Shown here: piece by piece, positions 17,818 through 27,267 of the stretch
How positions within the stretch are numbered: the stretch's first letter is position 1
Layout of the letters: every line of letters begins with the position of its first letter
Assembly: GCA_016935765.1 (NCBI GenBank)
Contig: JAFGQG010000126.1
Span: forward strand, 1 to 58,621
Reading direction: 5' to 3'
Origin: a bacterium
Lineage (GTDB): Bacteria; UBP14; UBA6098; JAFGQG01
Length of the DNA: 58,621 bases
Position numbers and translations under genes: made by a program
Notes under the pieces: generated by a model
Database searches by the model: none
What the model was told of the DNA's origin: nothing
The model's input: only the letters and a program-made list of their open reading frames with translations

Positions 17818-19875
17818 ATGATAAAATATCTGTTTGGTATTAAATATCTTCGAGGGGTCATAAACTCATTATTCTCAAGGATTAAATGCTTATTTAGAAC
17901 CCCACTGCTGAAGCTGCATACCCAAAAAGTAATTAAGGGTAACATAGATCTACCATCAGATCGCGACACATTTTTAAATGATCTTGAACAGCTTTGGCTT
18001 TTTAACGACGAAATTCATCTTGATGAAAGCGAAACAACCCGGTTTTATAAGAAAAGAATCGTTAATGAGGCAAACTCCATTCTGGACGGCAATTACTCCA
18101 TTCTCAGCTATAAGCTACAAGTGATTAAAGACATTGACTGGCACAAAGACTTCATTAATGGATATACCTTCAAACCCGAATTCTATATTAACTTCCGCAA
18201 GAAAACCAGAAAAAGTTATTTATATACAAAGCTTGATTTCAAGGTACCCCGAGAACTTAGCAGGTTCTATCATTTCATTACACTTGGAAAAGCTTTTAAA
18301 CTTAATGAAGACTCAAGATATTACGAAGAATTCAAATCCCAGCTATTGGATTGGTATGACAAAAATCCCTACATGTATGGTGTCAACTGGGCAGTCGCAA
18401 TGGATGTTGCTTTACGCTTGATCAATATTATCTTAGCTGCAAGGTTATTTTTAAAAAAGCTCAGGGAGGATAGCAATTTAGCGGATACTATCCTTAAATC
18501 AGCATATATACATACATTGTTTCTCAACAAAAATGTTGAGCACTCGCAAACCGGATACACGAACAACCATACCGTCGCAGATTTCCTGGGACTATTCCTG
18601 GGGGGTCTCTTGTTCAAGAAAACCAGCACAGGCGAACATTGGCTTGATAAAGGATACAAAGGACTAAATACCTGCATGTCCGAACAAGTTGACAGCGAAG
18701 GCGTACAATATGAGAATTCTTTCTACTATCACGCAGCGGTCCTTGAGATGTTCCTTTACGCTTTCCTGTGGGGAGAAAAGAATGGCAAATCTTTTCCTGA
18801 AAATTATGAAAAAAAATTGAAGAAAATGCTGCGTTTTCTTGAAAACATTTCAAACAAATCCGGCGCTTTCCCCAACATCGGAGACGCCGATAATGGAAGT
18901 CTGCTCAGACTCGGATCATATTATAAAAAAGACTACTCGAATTTCAGCCATCTTATCCAAATCGGACATGTGTTACTCAATGATAATGAAAAATACACCA
19001 AGCCTGCAAACTTGATCCCTGAGGAAATAATATGGTTGACAAAAAATAATATTTATGATAATATAAATCCTGCCAGGGGCTGTAACATATACAAATGCGG
19101 GTACGCTCTTTTAGGGAACGAGAACATCTCCGTGATAGCCAACGCCAATCCCCCCGATAAAAAAACGCTCGGAGGACACAAGCATAACGACTTGCTGAGT
19201 TTCGTTCTGTTTTACAAAGATAAATACGTTTTAGTGGATCCGGGCACATATTCCTATACCGGATCTCCGGATAAAAGAATATCATTCAGGTCGGTTAAAG
19301 CGCATAATGCTATACAGGTCAACGGATTGGAGCAAAACGGAATCTATTCTTATCCATTGTTTGCTATGAATATTAAAAGTAGCTGTGAGGTAATTGATCA
19401 CAAGCTGGATGGACCGGTAAAATTGGTTAAATTACATCTGAAGAGAGCAAAGGATTATACGCAGATAAGAGAGATAAAATTGCATTCTGATAAAAACATC
19501 GTAGAGATAAACGACGAAATAACCGGGGAGGCACTGAACTCAATCGAAAGCAGGTTCCATGTTCACCCCGAATGGGAAGTTAACGCAAATGGAAGTATCT
19601 CCAAACCTTTAAATCTTGGAAATACTGCAGAGCCTATAATGAAGGTTACCGGGAAAAGCAGTCAAACTTATGATTTAACGAATGGCGAACTGAATATAAA
19701 GCTACTGATATCTCGCGAAAATGACCATGCGGATAGTATTATCGAGGATTATGAATTCTCTCCCAGTTATGGGGTAGCTACTCCTGGTAAGTGTATTAAT
19801 GTGAGAGTTAAAGGTACTGACAAAATTATCAAACTGAATTATTTTATTATACCTGAAGAGGCTATTGATGAATAA
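17818..19875 (+). CDS. Heparinase II/III family protein (alginate lyase-like)
   Basis: 685 residues. The N-terminal half is the alpha/alpha-toroid part (NWAVAMDVALRLINI, then HTQ-like SQTGYTNNHTVADFLGLFLGG and YENSFYYHAAVLEMF). The C-terminal half carries the heparinase II/III beta-sandwich hallmark GGHKHNDLLSFVLFY...LVDPGTYSYTG, where the histidines and asparagine are typical. Family members cleave uronic-acid polysaccharides by elimination. No clear signal peptide is seen, which is common for such genes inside capsule clusters. It begins 9 bp after the phosphohydrolase gene. Confidence 0.85.
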   Translation: MIKYLFGIKYLRGVINSLFSRIKCLFRTPLLKLHTQKVIKGNIDLPSDRDTFLNDLEQLWLFNDEIHLDESETTRFYKKRIVNEANSILDGNYSILSYKLQVIKDIDWHKDFINGYTFKPEFYINFRKKTRKSYLYTKLDFKVPRELSRFYHFITLGKAFKLNEDSRYYEEFKSQLLDWYDKNPYMYGVNWAVAMDVALRLINIILAARLFLKKLREDSNLADTILKSAYIHTLFLNKNVEHSQTGYTNNHTVADFLGLFLGGLLFKKTSTGEHWLDKGYKGLNTCMSEQVDSEGVQYENSFYYHAAVLEMFLYAFLWGEKNGKSFPENYEKKLKKMLRFLENISNKSGAFPNIGDADNGSLLRLGSYYKKDYSNFSHLIQIGHVLLNDNEKYTKPANLIPEEIIWLTKNNIYDNINPARGCNIYKCGYALLGNENISVIANANPPDKKTLGGHKHNDLLSFVLFYKDKYVLVDPGTYSYTGSPDKRISFRSVKAHNAIQVNGLEQNGIYSYPLFAMNIKSSCEVIDHKLDGPVKLVKLHLKRAKDYTQIREIKLHSDKNIVEINDEITGEALNSIESRFHVHPEWEVNANGSISKPLNLGNTAEPIMKVTGKSSQTYDLTNGELNIKLLISRENDHADSIIEDYEFSPSYGVATPGKCINVRVKGTDKIIKLNYFIIPEEAIDE

Positions 19876-20692
19876 ATATTTTTACGGGGCATTAAATATT
19901 TTCTACCCGCTGATAAACCGGTTTCGTTACAGAAAAGTGGATGATGAGAAAGCGCTGTACTTTTATCTATCATTTGATTGCGATTATTCAAAAGATGTTC
20001 TATCCCTTCCCGCCCTGCTGGATACGCTAAACAAGGCTAATGTAAAAGCATCTTTCGCGTGCGTGGGGAAATGGATCGAACTCTACCCCGAAGAGCATAA
20101 ACTAATAATTTCCAACGGTCACGAGATATTGAATCACACCTATTCCCACCCTGACAACAAGGAACTGAACCCTGATCTCCGTTTTTCTCATTTGACAAAC
20201 GAGGATATCATAAAAGAAATCGGGGGTATGCACACGATTGCCCGTGAAGTTCTGAATTACAGCCCAGTGGGTTTCAGGCTTCCTCACTTCGGGGCAGTTG
20301 CTAACGCTGATTTTGATTTCATATTCAAGGTACTTGACGAACTCGGTTATAAGTATGACAGCTCCGCGCTGGATTTTAATACCGGTAATATCCCGAAGGA
20401 GCATAATATCAGAGAATTCCCGGTAAGCACTTGCCCCGTGCACCCTTACACTGCTTTCGATACTTATCATATTTTCCGAAGCAAGAGATTGATATACGGG
20501 CTTTTTCACAGAGGAAGCAATTCTTTCGCTGATTCTTTCATGAGGCTGCTGAATTTCCACAAGCGCAGTAAAACTGACGTAAACGTTTACTTTGATCCTG
20601 CTGACATCATGAAAAACTGTAATTTAGAACCACTAATTAAAGAGGCTAAGGATATGGGTTTTAACTTTACAAGGTACAGGGATCGCATATAA
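19868..20692 (+). CDS. Polysaccharide deacetylase (NodB-homology domain)
   Basis: 274 residues from the ATG at 19868, overlapping the end of the heparinase-like gene by 8 bp. The NodB motif 1 aspartates are in LSFDCDYS and motif 2 is NHTYSHP, an HxxxH metal-binding pair. It probably removes N-acetyl groups from an amino sugar in the growing or lipid-linked polysaccharide. No signal peptide is evident. The neighbours imply an acetylated amino-sugar polymer as substrate. Confidence 0.85.
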   Translation: MNKYFYGALNIFYPLINRFRYRKVDDEKALYFYLSFDCDYSKDVLSLPALLDTLNKANVKASFACVGKWIELYPEEHKLIISNGHEILNHTYSHPDNKELNPDLRFSHLTNEDIIKEIGGMHTIAREVLNYSPVGFRLPHFGAVANADFDFIFKVLDELGYKYDSSALDFNTGNIPKEHNIREFPVSTCPVHPYTAFDTYHIFRSKRLIYGLFHRGSNSFADSFMRLLNFHKRSKTDVNVYFDPADIMKNCNLEPLIKEAKDMGFNFTRYRDRI

Positions 20693-20709
20693 TATTCCAT
20701 AGAAAAGCC

Positions 20710-21795
20710 ATGCAGAAAAACGACAGTAAAAAATTGAATTTCCAGGGATTAAGGATATGTATGCTTGGTCCATTACCGCCACCCATTGGTGGAATAGCAG
20801 TTTTGAACAAACTCTTGTGCAGCAAATTAAAGCAGGAAGGTGTGAACCTGACTGTTATAAACACCAGGGCTGGTGTCACATCAAGAAAGCATAAGAGGTT
20901 ATTGAACCGCATAATCAGGTTTATTATTGTTGTTAGCGAGATGATCTCCAATTGGAGAAAGTTCGATATTTTGCACATTCATTCAACAGCGGGGGTAGGC
21001 GCGTTTTTTCTTAATGGCTTCTGGATTATCACCGCGAAAATATTCGGTAAAAAAACCGTGCTAACCATGCATGGAAGCAAAGCTCAAAAGCTGCTTCCGA
21101 AGCTCGGGAAATTTGGTGTATTGATATTGAATAAGGCAAACCGGGTAAGTACACCATCAGACTACCTGGTGGAATATTTCCAAAAGAAAGGGATATATAA
21201 ATGGATTCTAGTCCCAAATTTCCTGGACGATAAAAAATTTGGGGCAAAATCAAGAATAAAAGCAAATCCCTTGCTACTAAATGTTATCAAAAGAAGTGGC
21301 GAATACCAAAATACCGATAAATTGATCGAACCATTTCGAATAATACAAACTAAATATCCTCAAGCAAAACTGGAATTTATAGGGTCCTTTAGAGAACAGC
21401 AACATCTGAACAGGATTGTTGAACAAAATGGTATTGAAGGAATAAACTTTGTTGGTTCCGTTGATTACAAAGATATGCCCGAATACTACAAAAGAGCAGA
21501 TATCTATATTAACGTCCCTGATTTTGAAAGCTTTGGATTGACCATAGTAGAGGCTTTCCTCTCCGGTTTGCCGGTTATAGCAACCGATGTTGGTGGAGTG
21601 GGTCAACTCGTGAAACACGGGGAAAATGGCTATCTAATTAAGCGAGGGCATTGGGATGAAATTGTAAAATATGTCTCAATGCTTACCGATGATCCCGAAC
21701 TATATCGGCTTATGTCCGGGAACGCTCTAAAGACCGGGGAGAAATATACCTGGAAGAATTTAAGAGAAAAGTACTATGAATTTTATACTAGTTAA
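20710..21795 (+). CDS. Glycosyltransferase family 4 protein
   Basis: 361 residues. N-terminal LGPLPPPIGGIAVLN is the glycine loop of the GT-B acceptor domain; FESFGLTIVEAFLSGLPVIATDVGG is the classic E-x7-E donor-sugar motif. It should transfer a sugar from a nucleotide donor during repeat-unit assembly. It starts 18 bp after the deacetylase. Its TAA stop overlaps the TAA of the converging minus-strand glycosyltransferase. Confidence 0.9.
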   Translation: MQKNDSKKLNFQGLRICMLGPLPPPIGGIAVLNKLLCSKLKQEGVNLTVINTRAGVTSRKHKRLLNRIIRFIIVVSEMISNWRKFDILHIHSTAGVGAFFLNGFWIITAKIFGKKTVLTMHGSKAQKLLPKLGKFGVLILNKANRVSTPSDYLVEYFQKKGIYKWILVPNFLDDKKFGAKSRIKANPLLLNVIKRSGEYQNTDKLIEPFRIIQTKYPQAKLEFIGSFREQQHLNRIVEQNGIEGINFVGSVDYKDMPEYYKRADIYINVPDFESFGLTIVEAFLSGLPVIATDVGGVGQLVKHGENGYLIKRGHWDEIVKYVSMLTDDPELYRLMSGNALKTGEKYTWKNLREKYYEFYTS

Positions 21796-23012
21796 AAAAT
21801 AACCTGACTATTAATTATCCGCTCAAGGGCTTCCAGCTTCTGAGGTAGGTAAAAATTCTTTTTTATAATCCTGTGTGTATTCGATGCAAATTGATCTCTC
21901 TTATTTTTATCATGATATAGATTTATAATAGCTTCCGCTAATTTGGGTGGATCTTCCGGAGGTACAACAATCCCTACGTTAAACTCCTCGACTACTCTCG
22001 CACTTTCACCTTTTAAGCTGCAAATTACCGGCACTCCTGCTGCTAAATACTCTATAAGCTTAATCGGGTAAACTGCTTTGAACTGTTCAACATCCTTGAG
22101 AGGCACTAGCGCAGTATCTGCTCTTTTTAAATACTCCGGAATCATCGATCGTGGTTTCTCACCTAAAAATTCAACATTGTTCAAACCTTTAGAGACAGAT
22201 TCCAATTTGTCTCTCTCTACACCATCACCTATGAAAACAAAATGAATATCCGGATATTCTTTAAGAAGTATCGCAACATCGATCACTGTCATTAAACCTT
22301 GCGCAATACCAAGACTACCAGAATACATAACCACAAACTTGCCCTTCCATTTATCGATCTTGCCCACCGAGGAATATACTTCTGGATTAACTGCGTTTTC
22401 AAGGCATACTATTTTAGCATTATCAGACTCAAATCCAGCTTCCAGGGCTACTATTTTTTTTACTTCTTTGGAGATAGTCGTAATGATACTAGCGTTTTTA
22501 TACACAAAGTGCTCAATAAAAATGAGAAAACCAGCGAGACTCCATCTGGCATATCCCATGGATATTATCGATCCCGCCCAGAGATCACGAATATCTACGA
22601 TTGCCTTGCATCCTTTAAAAAATTTTATAAAAACGCCAGCTAACGCAACTGTTGAGGGTGGAGATGTCGCAAAAACCACATCTACTTTGCTTCGGAATAT
22701 AGAGAAAAAAATGGCAGAAATCATAAATGAAAGGTAGTAACCTATTCTTCCGACAATTGTAATCCTGGAGTTTGGAAAAACGGGTAATCTCCAGACATCC
22801 ACACTTTCAATATTCTCCCGCTTGAATAAGCGTCCTTTATAATCCTTGTGGATTTTCCCTGAAGGGTAATTAGGGATTTCCGTAAACACCGTAACCCTAT
22901 ACCCTCGCTTCCGTAATCCTACCGCGAACTTATATATCCTGCCAGCGCATGCACCCATCTCCGGTGGAAAATACTGCGTGATAAATAAAATGTGCTTTTT
23001 AGATGATCTCAT
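21792..23012 (-). CDS. Glycosyltransferase family 4 protein (WbuB/WcaI-like)
   Basis: 406 residues. The N-terminus ITQYFPPEMGACAGRIYKFA with TEIPNYPSGKI is characteristic of WbuB/WcaI-like transferases that work on deoxy- or acetamido-deoxy-hexoses. A hydrophobic stretch near residues 92-108 may anchor it to the membrane. The donor site includes YPIKLIEYLAAGVPVICS. It is the only minus-strand gene of the polysaccharide block and meets the plus-strand glycosyltransferase tail to tail at a shared TTAA. Confidence 0.88.
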   Translation of the reverse strand: MRSSKKHILFITQYFPPEMGACAGRIYKFAVGLRKRGYRVTVFTEIPNYPSGKIHKDYKGRLFKRENIESVDVWRLPVFPNSRITIVGRIGYYLSFMISAIFFSIFRSKVDVVFATSPPSTVALAGVFIKFFKGCKAIVDIRDLWAGSIISMGYARWSLAGFLIFIEHFVYKNASIITTISKEVKKIVALEAGFESDNAKIVCLENAVNPEVYSSVGKIDKWKGKFVVMYSGSLGIAQGLMTVIDVAILLKEYPDIHFVFIGDGVERDKLESVSKGLNNVEFLGEKPRSMIPEYLKRADTALVPLKDVEQFKAVYPIKLIEYLAAGVPVICSLKGESARVVEEFNVGIVVPPEDPPKLAEAIINLYHDKNKRDQFASNTHRIIKKNFYLPQKLEALERIINSQVIF

Positions 23013-23143
23013 TGTAGAATATTATCATTTTTTTTGACGCCAGGATGGACGCCACCTTCCGGGTATAGCCCACCGTACATATCGTGAAATTCATATTTTC
23101 TCAATTTCTATTTTCCTATTTCCTGTTTTCTCGTCATTTCCCA

Positions 23144-23166
23144 GCGCAGGCTAAAGCCATGCGACT
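23144..23166. repeat. REP-like palindrome
   Basis: CGCAGGCT pairs with AGCCATGCG (one bulged base) around a 2-nt loop. It sits alone in a gap between two minus-strand genes and looks like the GCAGGCTTTAGCCTGC-type palindromes scattered in many genomes. No transposase gene is next to it. Confidence 0.45.
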
Positions 23167-23259
23167 ACAGTGTTTTCTATTGTCCCTGCTAACCGGCGCA
23201 CCTTTTCACCTGATTGCCCTTACAATTCCCATTCATTCGTTAAATCCTTCCCATATATT

Positions 23260-24444
23260 CTACTCCCATACTCCCGCGATCTTCTCTCCGCAGAACTTGC
23301 ATTTCCCGTTCTCTATGTTCATATCAGATATCATGTAACCGACTCTTTTGATCAGCAATTTACCGCAATTGGGGCAGAATGTACTTTCGCCTTCTTTCCC
23401 GCGCACATTTCCGAGATATACATGCTTCAAACCCACTTCCTTGGCGATCCGGTAGGCGTTCTCCAGGGTTTCCAGCGGTGTAGGAGGCCTGTCCCTCAGT
23501 TGATAATCAGGATGAAACCTCGTAAAATGTAAAGGTATATCCGAACCCAGGCTATCCCTGATCCAGATACACATTTCCCTGATATCATCCATATCATCGT
23601 TAGCGTCCGGAATGACCAGGTTTATTATCTCTACCCACAAGCCCTCTTCCAGCATGATTTTAAGAGTACGTAACACAGGTTCAAGCGTTGCGTTGCAGTA
23701 ATCCTCATAAAAACCCGGGGAATAACCCTTCAGGGTGATTGCAGCGCCATCCATATACTTGCACAACTCCCTCAGCGGCTCTTCATTTATGTAGCCGCAG
23801 GTCACGAACACATTCTTTAAGCCGTTTTCATGGGCAAGTTTGCAAGCATCGTACATATACTTATAATGAACCGTAGGTTCCGTGTAGGTGTAAGCTATGG
23901 TCTTGCAACCAGTTTCCAGGGCATTTTTAACGATACCTTCCGGGGGAAGATTGTAATGGTTTTCCTCCTCCGGGTACGTCTGGGATATCGTCCAGTTCTG
24001 GCAGAAGTTGCAGTTAAGGTTGCAACCGACCGGGGCGAGAGAGAACGCCGCGGTCGTCGGCAGAAAATGAAATAAGGGTTTCTTCTCTATCGGATCGACG
24101 TGAACGGCAACCGGTTTTCCATAGGTTATCGCGCGCAACTTCCCATCGATATTTACCCTTGCCTTGCAATGCCCACGCATTCCCTCCGGTATGATGCATC
24201 TTCGGGGGCAGAGAACACATTGCACATCACCCCCCTCAAGCTTTTTATACCATATCGCCTCCTCGAGCGATAGGTCAACACCGCGTATTTTCTCAGCAGT
24301 GAAAACCGCGATACGCTTTGCCCCTTCAACTATGTTCTCACCATTCGCGGTATCAGGGAGTCCTTGAAGAAAATAAAATGCCAAACCTGCCAGGATCAAA
24401 AGGCTGAAGCACAGTGCAATAGTTTTCTGAATCTTGTTCGACAT
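23260..24444 (-). CDS. AmrS-like radical SAM protein with N-terminal membrane anchor
   Basis: 394 residues. Domain order: transmembrane segment (about 8-28), a cysteine cluster (C76, C79, C83, C93), the radical SAM motif CNLNCNFC (C141, C145, C148), then a C-terminal zinc-ribbon-like CPNCG...CKFCG. This is the AmmeMemoRadiSam-system radical SAM family, related to pyruvate-formate-lyase activating enzymes; the partner AMMECR1 and Memo genes are not adjacent. AGAGGTGAT precedes the ATG. The membrane anchor is unusual for a SAM-using enzyme. Confidence 0.85.
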   Translation of the reverse strand: MSNKIQKTIALCFSLLILAGLAFYFLQGLPDTANGENIVEGAKRIAVFTAEKIRGVDLSLEEAIWYKKLEGGDVQCVLCPRRCIIPEGMRGHCKARVNIDGKLRAITYGKPVAVHVDPIEKKPLFHFLPTTAAFSLAPVGCNLNCNFCQNWTISQTYPEEENHYNLPPEGIVKNALETGCKTIAYTYTEPTVHYKYMYDACKLAHENGLKNVFVTCGYINEEPLRELCKYMDGAAITLKGYSPGFYEDYCNATLEPVLRTLKIMLEEGLWVEIINLVIPDANDDMDDIREMCIWIRDSLGSDIPLHFTRFHPDYQLRDRPPTPLETLENAYRIAKEVGLKHVYLGNVRGKEGESTFCPNCGKLLIKRVGYMISDMNIENGKCKFCGEKIAGVWE

Positions 24445-24500
24445 ATTCGATCACCTCTATTTATTTCAATAATATTTGCAATCTTTACTTCTTAAAAAGC

Positions 24501-24555
24501 CATCCCTCAACCAAATCTTTGATTTGGTTCATCCACTCATTCATTCATCTATTTG
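24501..24555. repeat. Intergenic repeat, copy 3, with perfect hairpin
   Basis: AACCAAATC (24509-24517), loop TTT, GATTTGGTT (24521-24529) is a perfect 9-bp stem, followed by CATCCACTCATTCATTCATC. GATTTGGTTCATCCA is shared with copy 1 at 8039. On the minus strand the hairpin lies downstream of rarA and a CTTTTT run follows after about 10 nt, so it may also end that transcript. Confidence 0.5.
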
Positions 24556-24699
24556 TTCACTTTAACACTATCCTATAAAATTTCTTGATCCTAATTATAC
24601 ATGAACTTTATTTAGTTAGCTCTACAATAGTAACAAAATATATAATATAAACTCAAAAGGGAAAAATTTTCAAGTAATTTTTGCCAACTTCTCGGTTTT

Positions 24700-26043
24700 T
24701 TACTTCTTTTCCCCCCGCTCTCTATCACCAAGCACTTTTCTCCAACGCTCAAGCCTTTCCTTGATCTTAAGCTCTCTGCCATTTTCAGTGGGGATGTAAT
24801 ACCTTTTATTTTTCAGTTTGCCCGGCAGGTGGCTCTGGTTGACTATGTTTCCATCGTAGTTGTGAGCGTATTTGTATCCTTTGCTGTATCCTGCTTCCTT
24901 CATCAATTTTGTAGGCGCATTCCTGAGATGCAGAGGAACGGGAGGCGTCAATCCTTTTTTAATATCATTTGTAACATTACTGAGAGCGGTGTAAACTGAG
25001 TTGCTTTTGGGCGCGCATGATAGGTATATGGCAACTTCTGCCAGGGCTATCTCCCCTTCAGGGGTGCCGAGAAAATGGTAGGCATCTTTTGCTGAAAGCG
25101 CAACTTGAAGAGCCTGCGGGTCAGCAAGCCCAATATCCTCTGCCGCGAACCTGACCATGCGTCTCGCAATATAGAGCCTGTCTTCGCCGCCTTCAAGCAT
25201 TCGCCCCAGCCAGTATAGCGCCGCGTCCGGGTCAGAATCCCTCATACACTTGTGCAGTGCTGAGATGAGATTATAATGCTCCTCGCCAGATTTATCGTAT
25301 AAAAAATGCTCTCTTTGCAGGATGTTGTTCACGAGTTCCATGGTTATCTTCTTATCCTTGCAGGTCTTTGCCGAGAACTCTATAATGTTGAGCGCGTACC
25401 TCGCATCGCCACCTGAGAGGCTGGCGATATATTCCAGAACACCTTTATCCGGCTCTAAATTTTGACCCCCAAAGCCGTGTTCCTTCGAATCTAGCGCCCT
25501 GATCATGATGGTTATAATGTGCTCCTCCTGGAGTGGTTTCAAGATGAAAACCTGGGTTCTCGATAGGAGTGGGCTTATCAACTCGAAGGAGGGATTCTCA
25601 GTGGTCGCTCCTATCAGGATAATGACCCCTTTTTCAAGAAAGGGTAAAAAAGCGTCCTGCTGAAGTTTGTTGAACCTGTGAATCTCATCCACGAACAGAA
25701 TCGACTGTTGCCCTTGAACGTAAAGGTTTTGTTCCGACTGCTTTATAACCGTTTTTATCTCGTTTATTCCCGAAAGGACCGCGCTGAAAGACAGAAAGCC
25801 CATCTTTGTCGTTTTTGAAATAGCGTAAGCAAGCGTGGTTTTTCCGGATCCAGGAGGTCCCCAGAGTATCATGGAGGAAAGTTTTTCTTTGTCAATCGCA
25901 TCCCGGAGTGGTTTGCCTTTCCCAATTAAATGCGACTGCCCGACGATATCATCGAGACTCGTCGGCCTCATTCTGTCCGCAAGGGTATAGCTTTCCTTTT
26001 TGTCGCTGAGTACCCCGTCGTTTTTGAACAAATTGATCTGCAT
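24700..26043 (-). CDS. rarA: Replication-associated recombination protein A (AAA+ ATPase)
   Basis: 447 residues, full length. RarA/MgsA acts at stalled replication forks together with SSB. Visible are LADRMRPTSLDDIVGQ (21-36), Walker A GPPGSGKT (62-69), Walker B LFVDE (D119, E120), sensor 1 GATTENPSF, and the C-terminal tetramerisation region with GTPEGEIALAEVAIYL and YKYAHNYDG. The ATG is preceded closely by ACAGGT. Transcribed alone; a hairpin lies downstream. Confidence 0.95.
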   Translation of the reverse strand: MQINLFKNDGVLSDKKESYTLADRMRPTSLDDIVGQSHLIGKGKPLRDAIDKEKLSSMILWGPPGSGKTTLAYAISKTTKMGFLSFSAVLSGINEIKTVIKQSEQNLYVQGQQSILFVDEIHRFNKLQQDAFLPFLEKGVIILIGATTENPSFELISPLLSRTQVFILKPLQEEHIITIMIRALDSKEHGFGGQNLEPDKGVLEYIASLSGGDARYALNIIEFSAKTCKDKKITMELVNNILQREHFLYDKSGEEHYNLISALHKCMRDSDPDAALYWLGRMLEGGEDRLYIARRMVRFAAEDIGLADPQALQVALSAKDAYHFLGTPEGEIALAEVAIYLSCAPKSNSVYTALSNVTNDIKKGLTPPVPLHLRNAPTKLMKEAGYSKGYKYAHNYDGNIVNQSHLPGKLKNKRYYIPTENGRELKIKERLERWRKVLGDRERGEKK

Positions 26044-26313
26044 ACCTGTAACGCTTTTCCACTAACCCATTTTTATCATTAGATGCCGAAAAAACAGCAA
26101 AAATATTGAATGGTTCATTAAGTGACAGTTAGGATAATATAGAATATTCATTTTAATAAAGTGTAATTTATCGTAAGGCTATTTCAATCAAACAAATAAC
26201 AAACTCAATACTGCGCTTAATTACTTTAGGGATCAGGGCTTTTATTTAGTTACATTTTCAGAAGAATTCAAATTCTCACGATTCTATCAATTCATAAAAT
26301 TGATGCAAAAAAC
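26044..26313. other. Gap between rarA and the small membrane protein gene
   Basis: 270 bp of AT-rich sequence. It should hold the rarA promoter on its left side; a TATTAT-like -10 is present on the minus strand near 26140, but no matching -35 is convincing. Nothing else recognised. Confidence 0.3.
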
Positions 26314-26601
26314 TTATTCGCTTTGTTCGGTCTTTTCTTCACCAGGTTTTTGCGCCTCCACTTTTCCCGTCTCTTCTGTTCCCTTCAACTTGTCCACAGC
26401 CTCTTTCAACTGCTCCACCATATCCCGAAGCTGTTCCTTTTCTCCTTCTCTTGTTTTGTACAATATCCTGTAAACAATACCAAGCGCTACCAGCATGGAT
26501 GCTAACGGTAAAAGCCTGTGAAACATAACTGGAATATCAAAGAAGCTTGCGATCAACAAAAAGTAATTTATGAATACCAATATAAAAGCCCAGAAAAGCA
26601 T
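26314..26601 (-). CDS. Small membrane protein with coiled-coil tail
   Basis: 95 residues, not recognised. Two hydrophobic segments (about 2-20 and 27-47) are followed by a charged, heptad-like helix (REGEKEQLRDMVEQLKEAVDKLKG) and a Glu/Lys/Pro-rich end. AAAGGGGAAC lies before the ATG, supporting a real gene. It follows korC by 95 bp on the same strand, so it might be the last gene of that operon, but the function cannot be inferred. Confidence 0.65.
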   Translation of the reverse strand: MLFWAFILVFINYFLLIASFFDIPVMFHRLLPLASMLVALGIVYRILYKTREGEKEQLRDMVEQLKEAVDKLKGTEETGKVEAQKPGEEKTEQSE

Positions 26602-26696
26602 ATTGTTCCCCTTTCGGTTGATAATTTCTACTTTTATATTAAAATATAATAAAATCTAAAATTGTCAAACTGAATATTAGGAATCCAGTCCAATAA

Positions 26697-27227
26697 TTAT
26701 CCAGGATACTGGTATCCTTTCTCAAAAGCTTCAATATTAAGCTCTTTGAACCTTTCGGGAACGGAATCCCCGATGGATTTCATCATAGCTTCTTTTGAGA
26801 CTATACCGGTCACCTTTGTCATATATCCGAGCATCACTATATTTCCGACTATCTTGTTTCCCAGTTCCTCAGCTATCCTGGTAGCGGGGATGGCATACGT
26901 TTTTATGTCATTCTCTTCATTCTCGGGTTTTACCAGGTCTTCATCAGTCAAAACAACCCCATTAGGTTTAACGAGGGTTCTGAACTTATTATAAGCCACC
27001 TGGGATAGCGATATCAGAACTTCTGAGTCCCTTACCAGCGGGAAATCCACGTTACTGTCAGATATTACGACTTGAGCGGCGCAAGCGCCACCTCTTGCCT
27101 CCGGACCGTAACTCTGGGTAAATGAAGCATTTTTCCCGTCATATATAGAAGCTGCTTTTCCTATAATATACCCGCTTAGGATCACACCCTGACCGCCGAA
27201 ACCGGATACTCTTATTTCCTTTCTCAT
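26697..27227 (-). CDS. korC: 2-oxoglutarate:ferredoxin oxidoreductase, gamma subunit
   Basis: 176 residues, the normal size of the gamma domain. N-terminal EIRVSGFGGQGVILSGYIIGKA and SYGPEARGGACAAQVVIS are signature segments of this family. It helps form the CoA-binding face of the complex that cleaves 2-oxoglutarate to succinyl-CoA, CO2 and reduced ferredoxin, or runs in reverse. It lies 40 bp after korB, the last of korDABC. The specific 2-oxoacid is inferred from the sucCD neighbours. Confidence 0.9.
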   Translation of the reverse strand: MRKEIRVSGFGGQGVILSGYIIGKAASIYDGKNASFTQSYGPEARGGACAAQVVISDSNVDFPLVRDSEVLISLSQVAYNKFRTLVKPNGVVLTDEDLVKPENEENDIKTYAIPATRIAEELGNKIVGNIVMLGYMTKVTGIVSKEAMMKSIGDSVPERFKELNIEAFEKGYQYPG

Positions 27228-27267
27228 TTCATTTTCTCCTATTCAAACCTTAGATTAAGATTGATTT

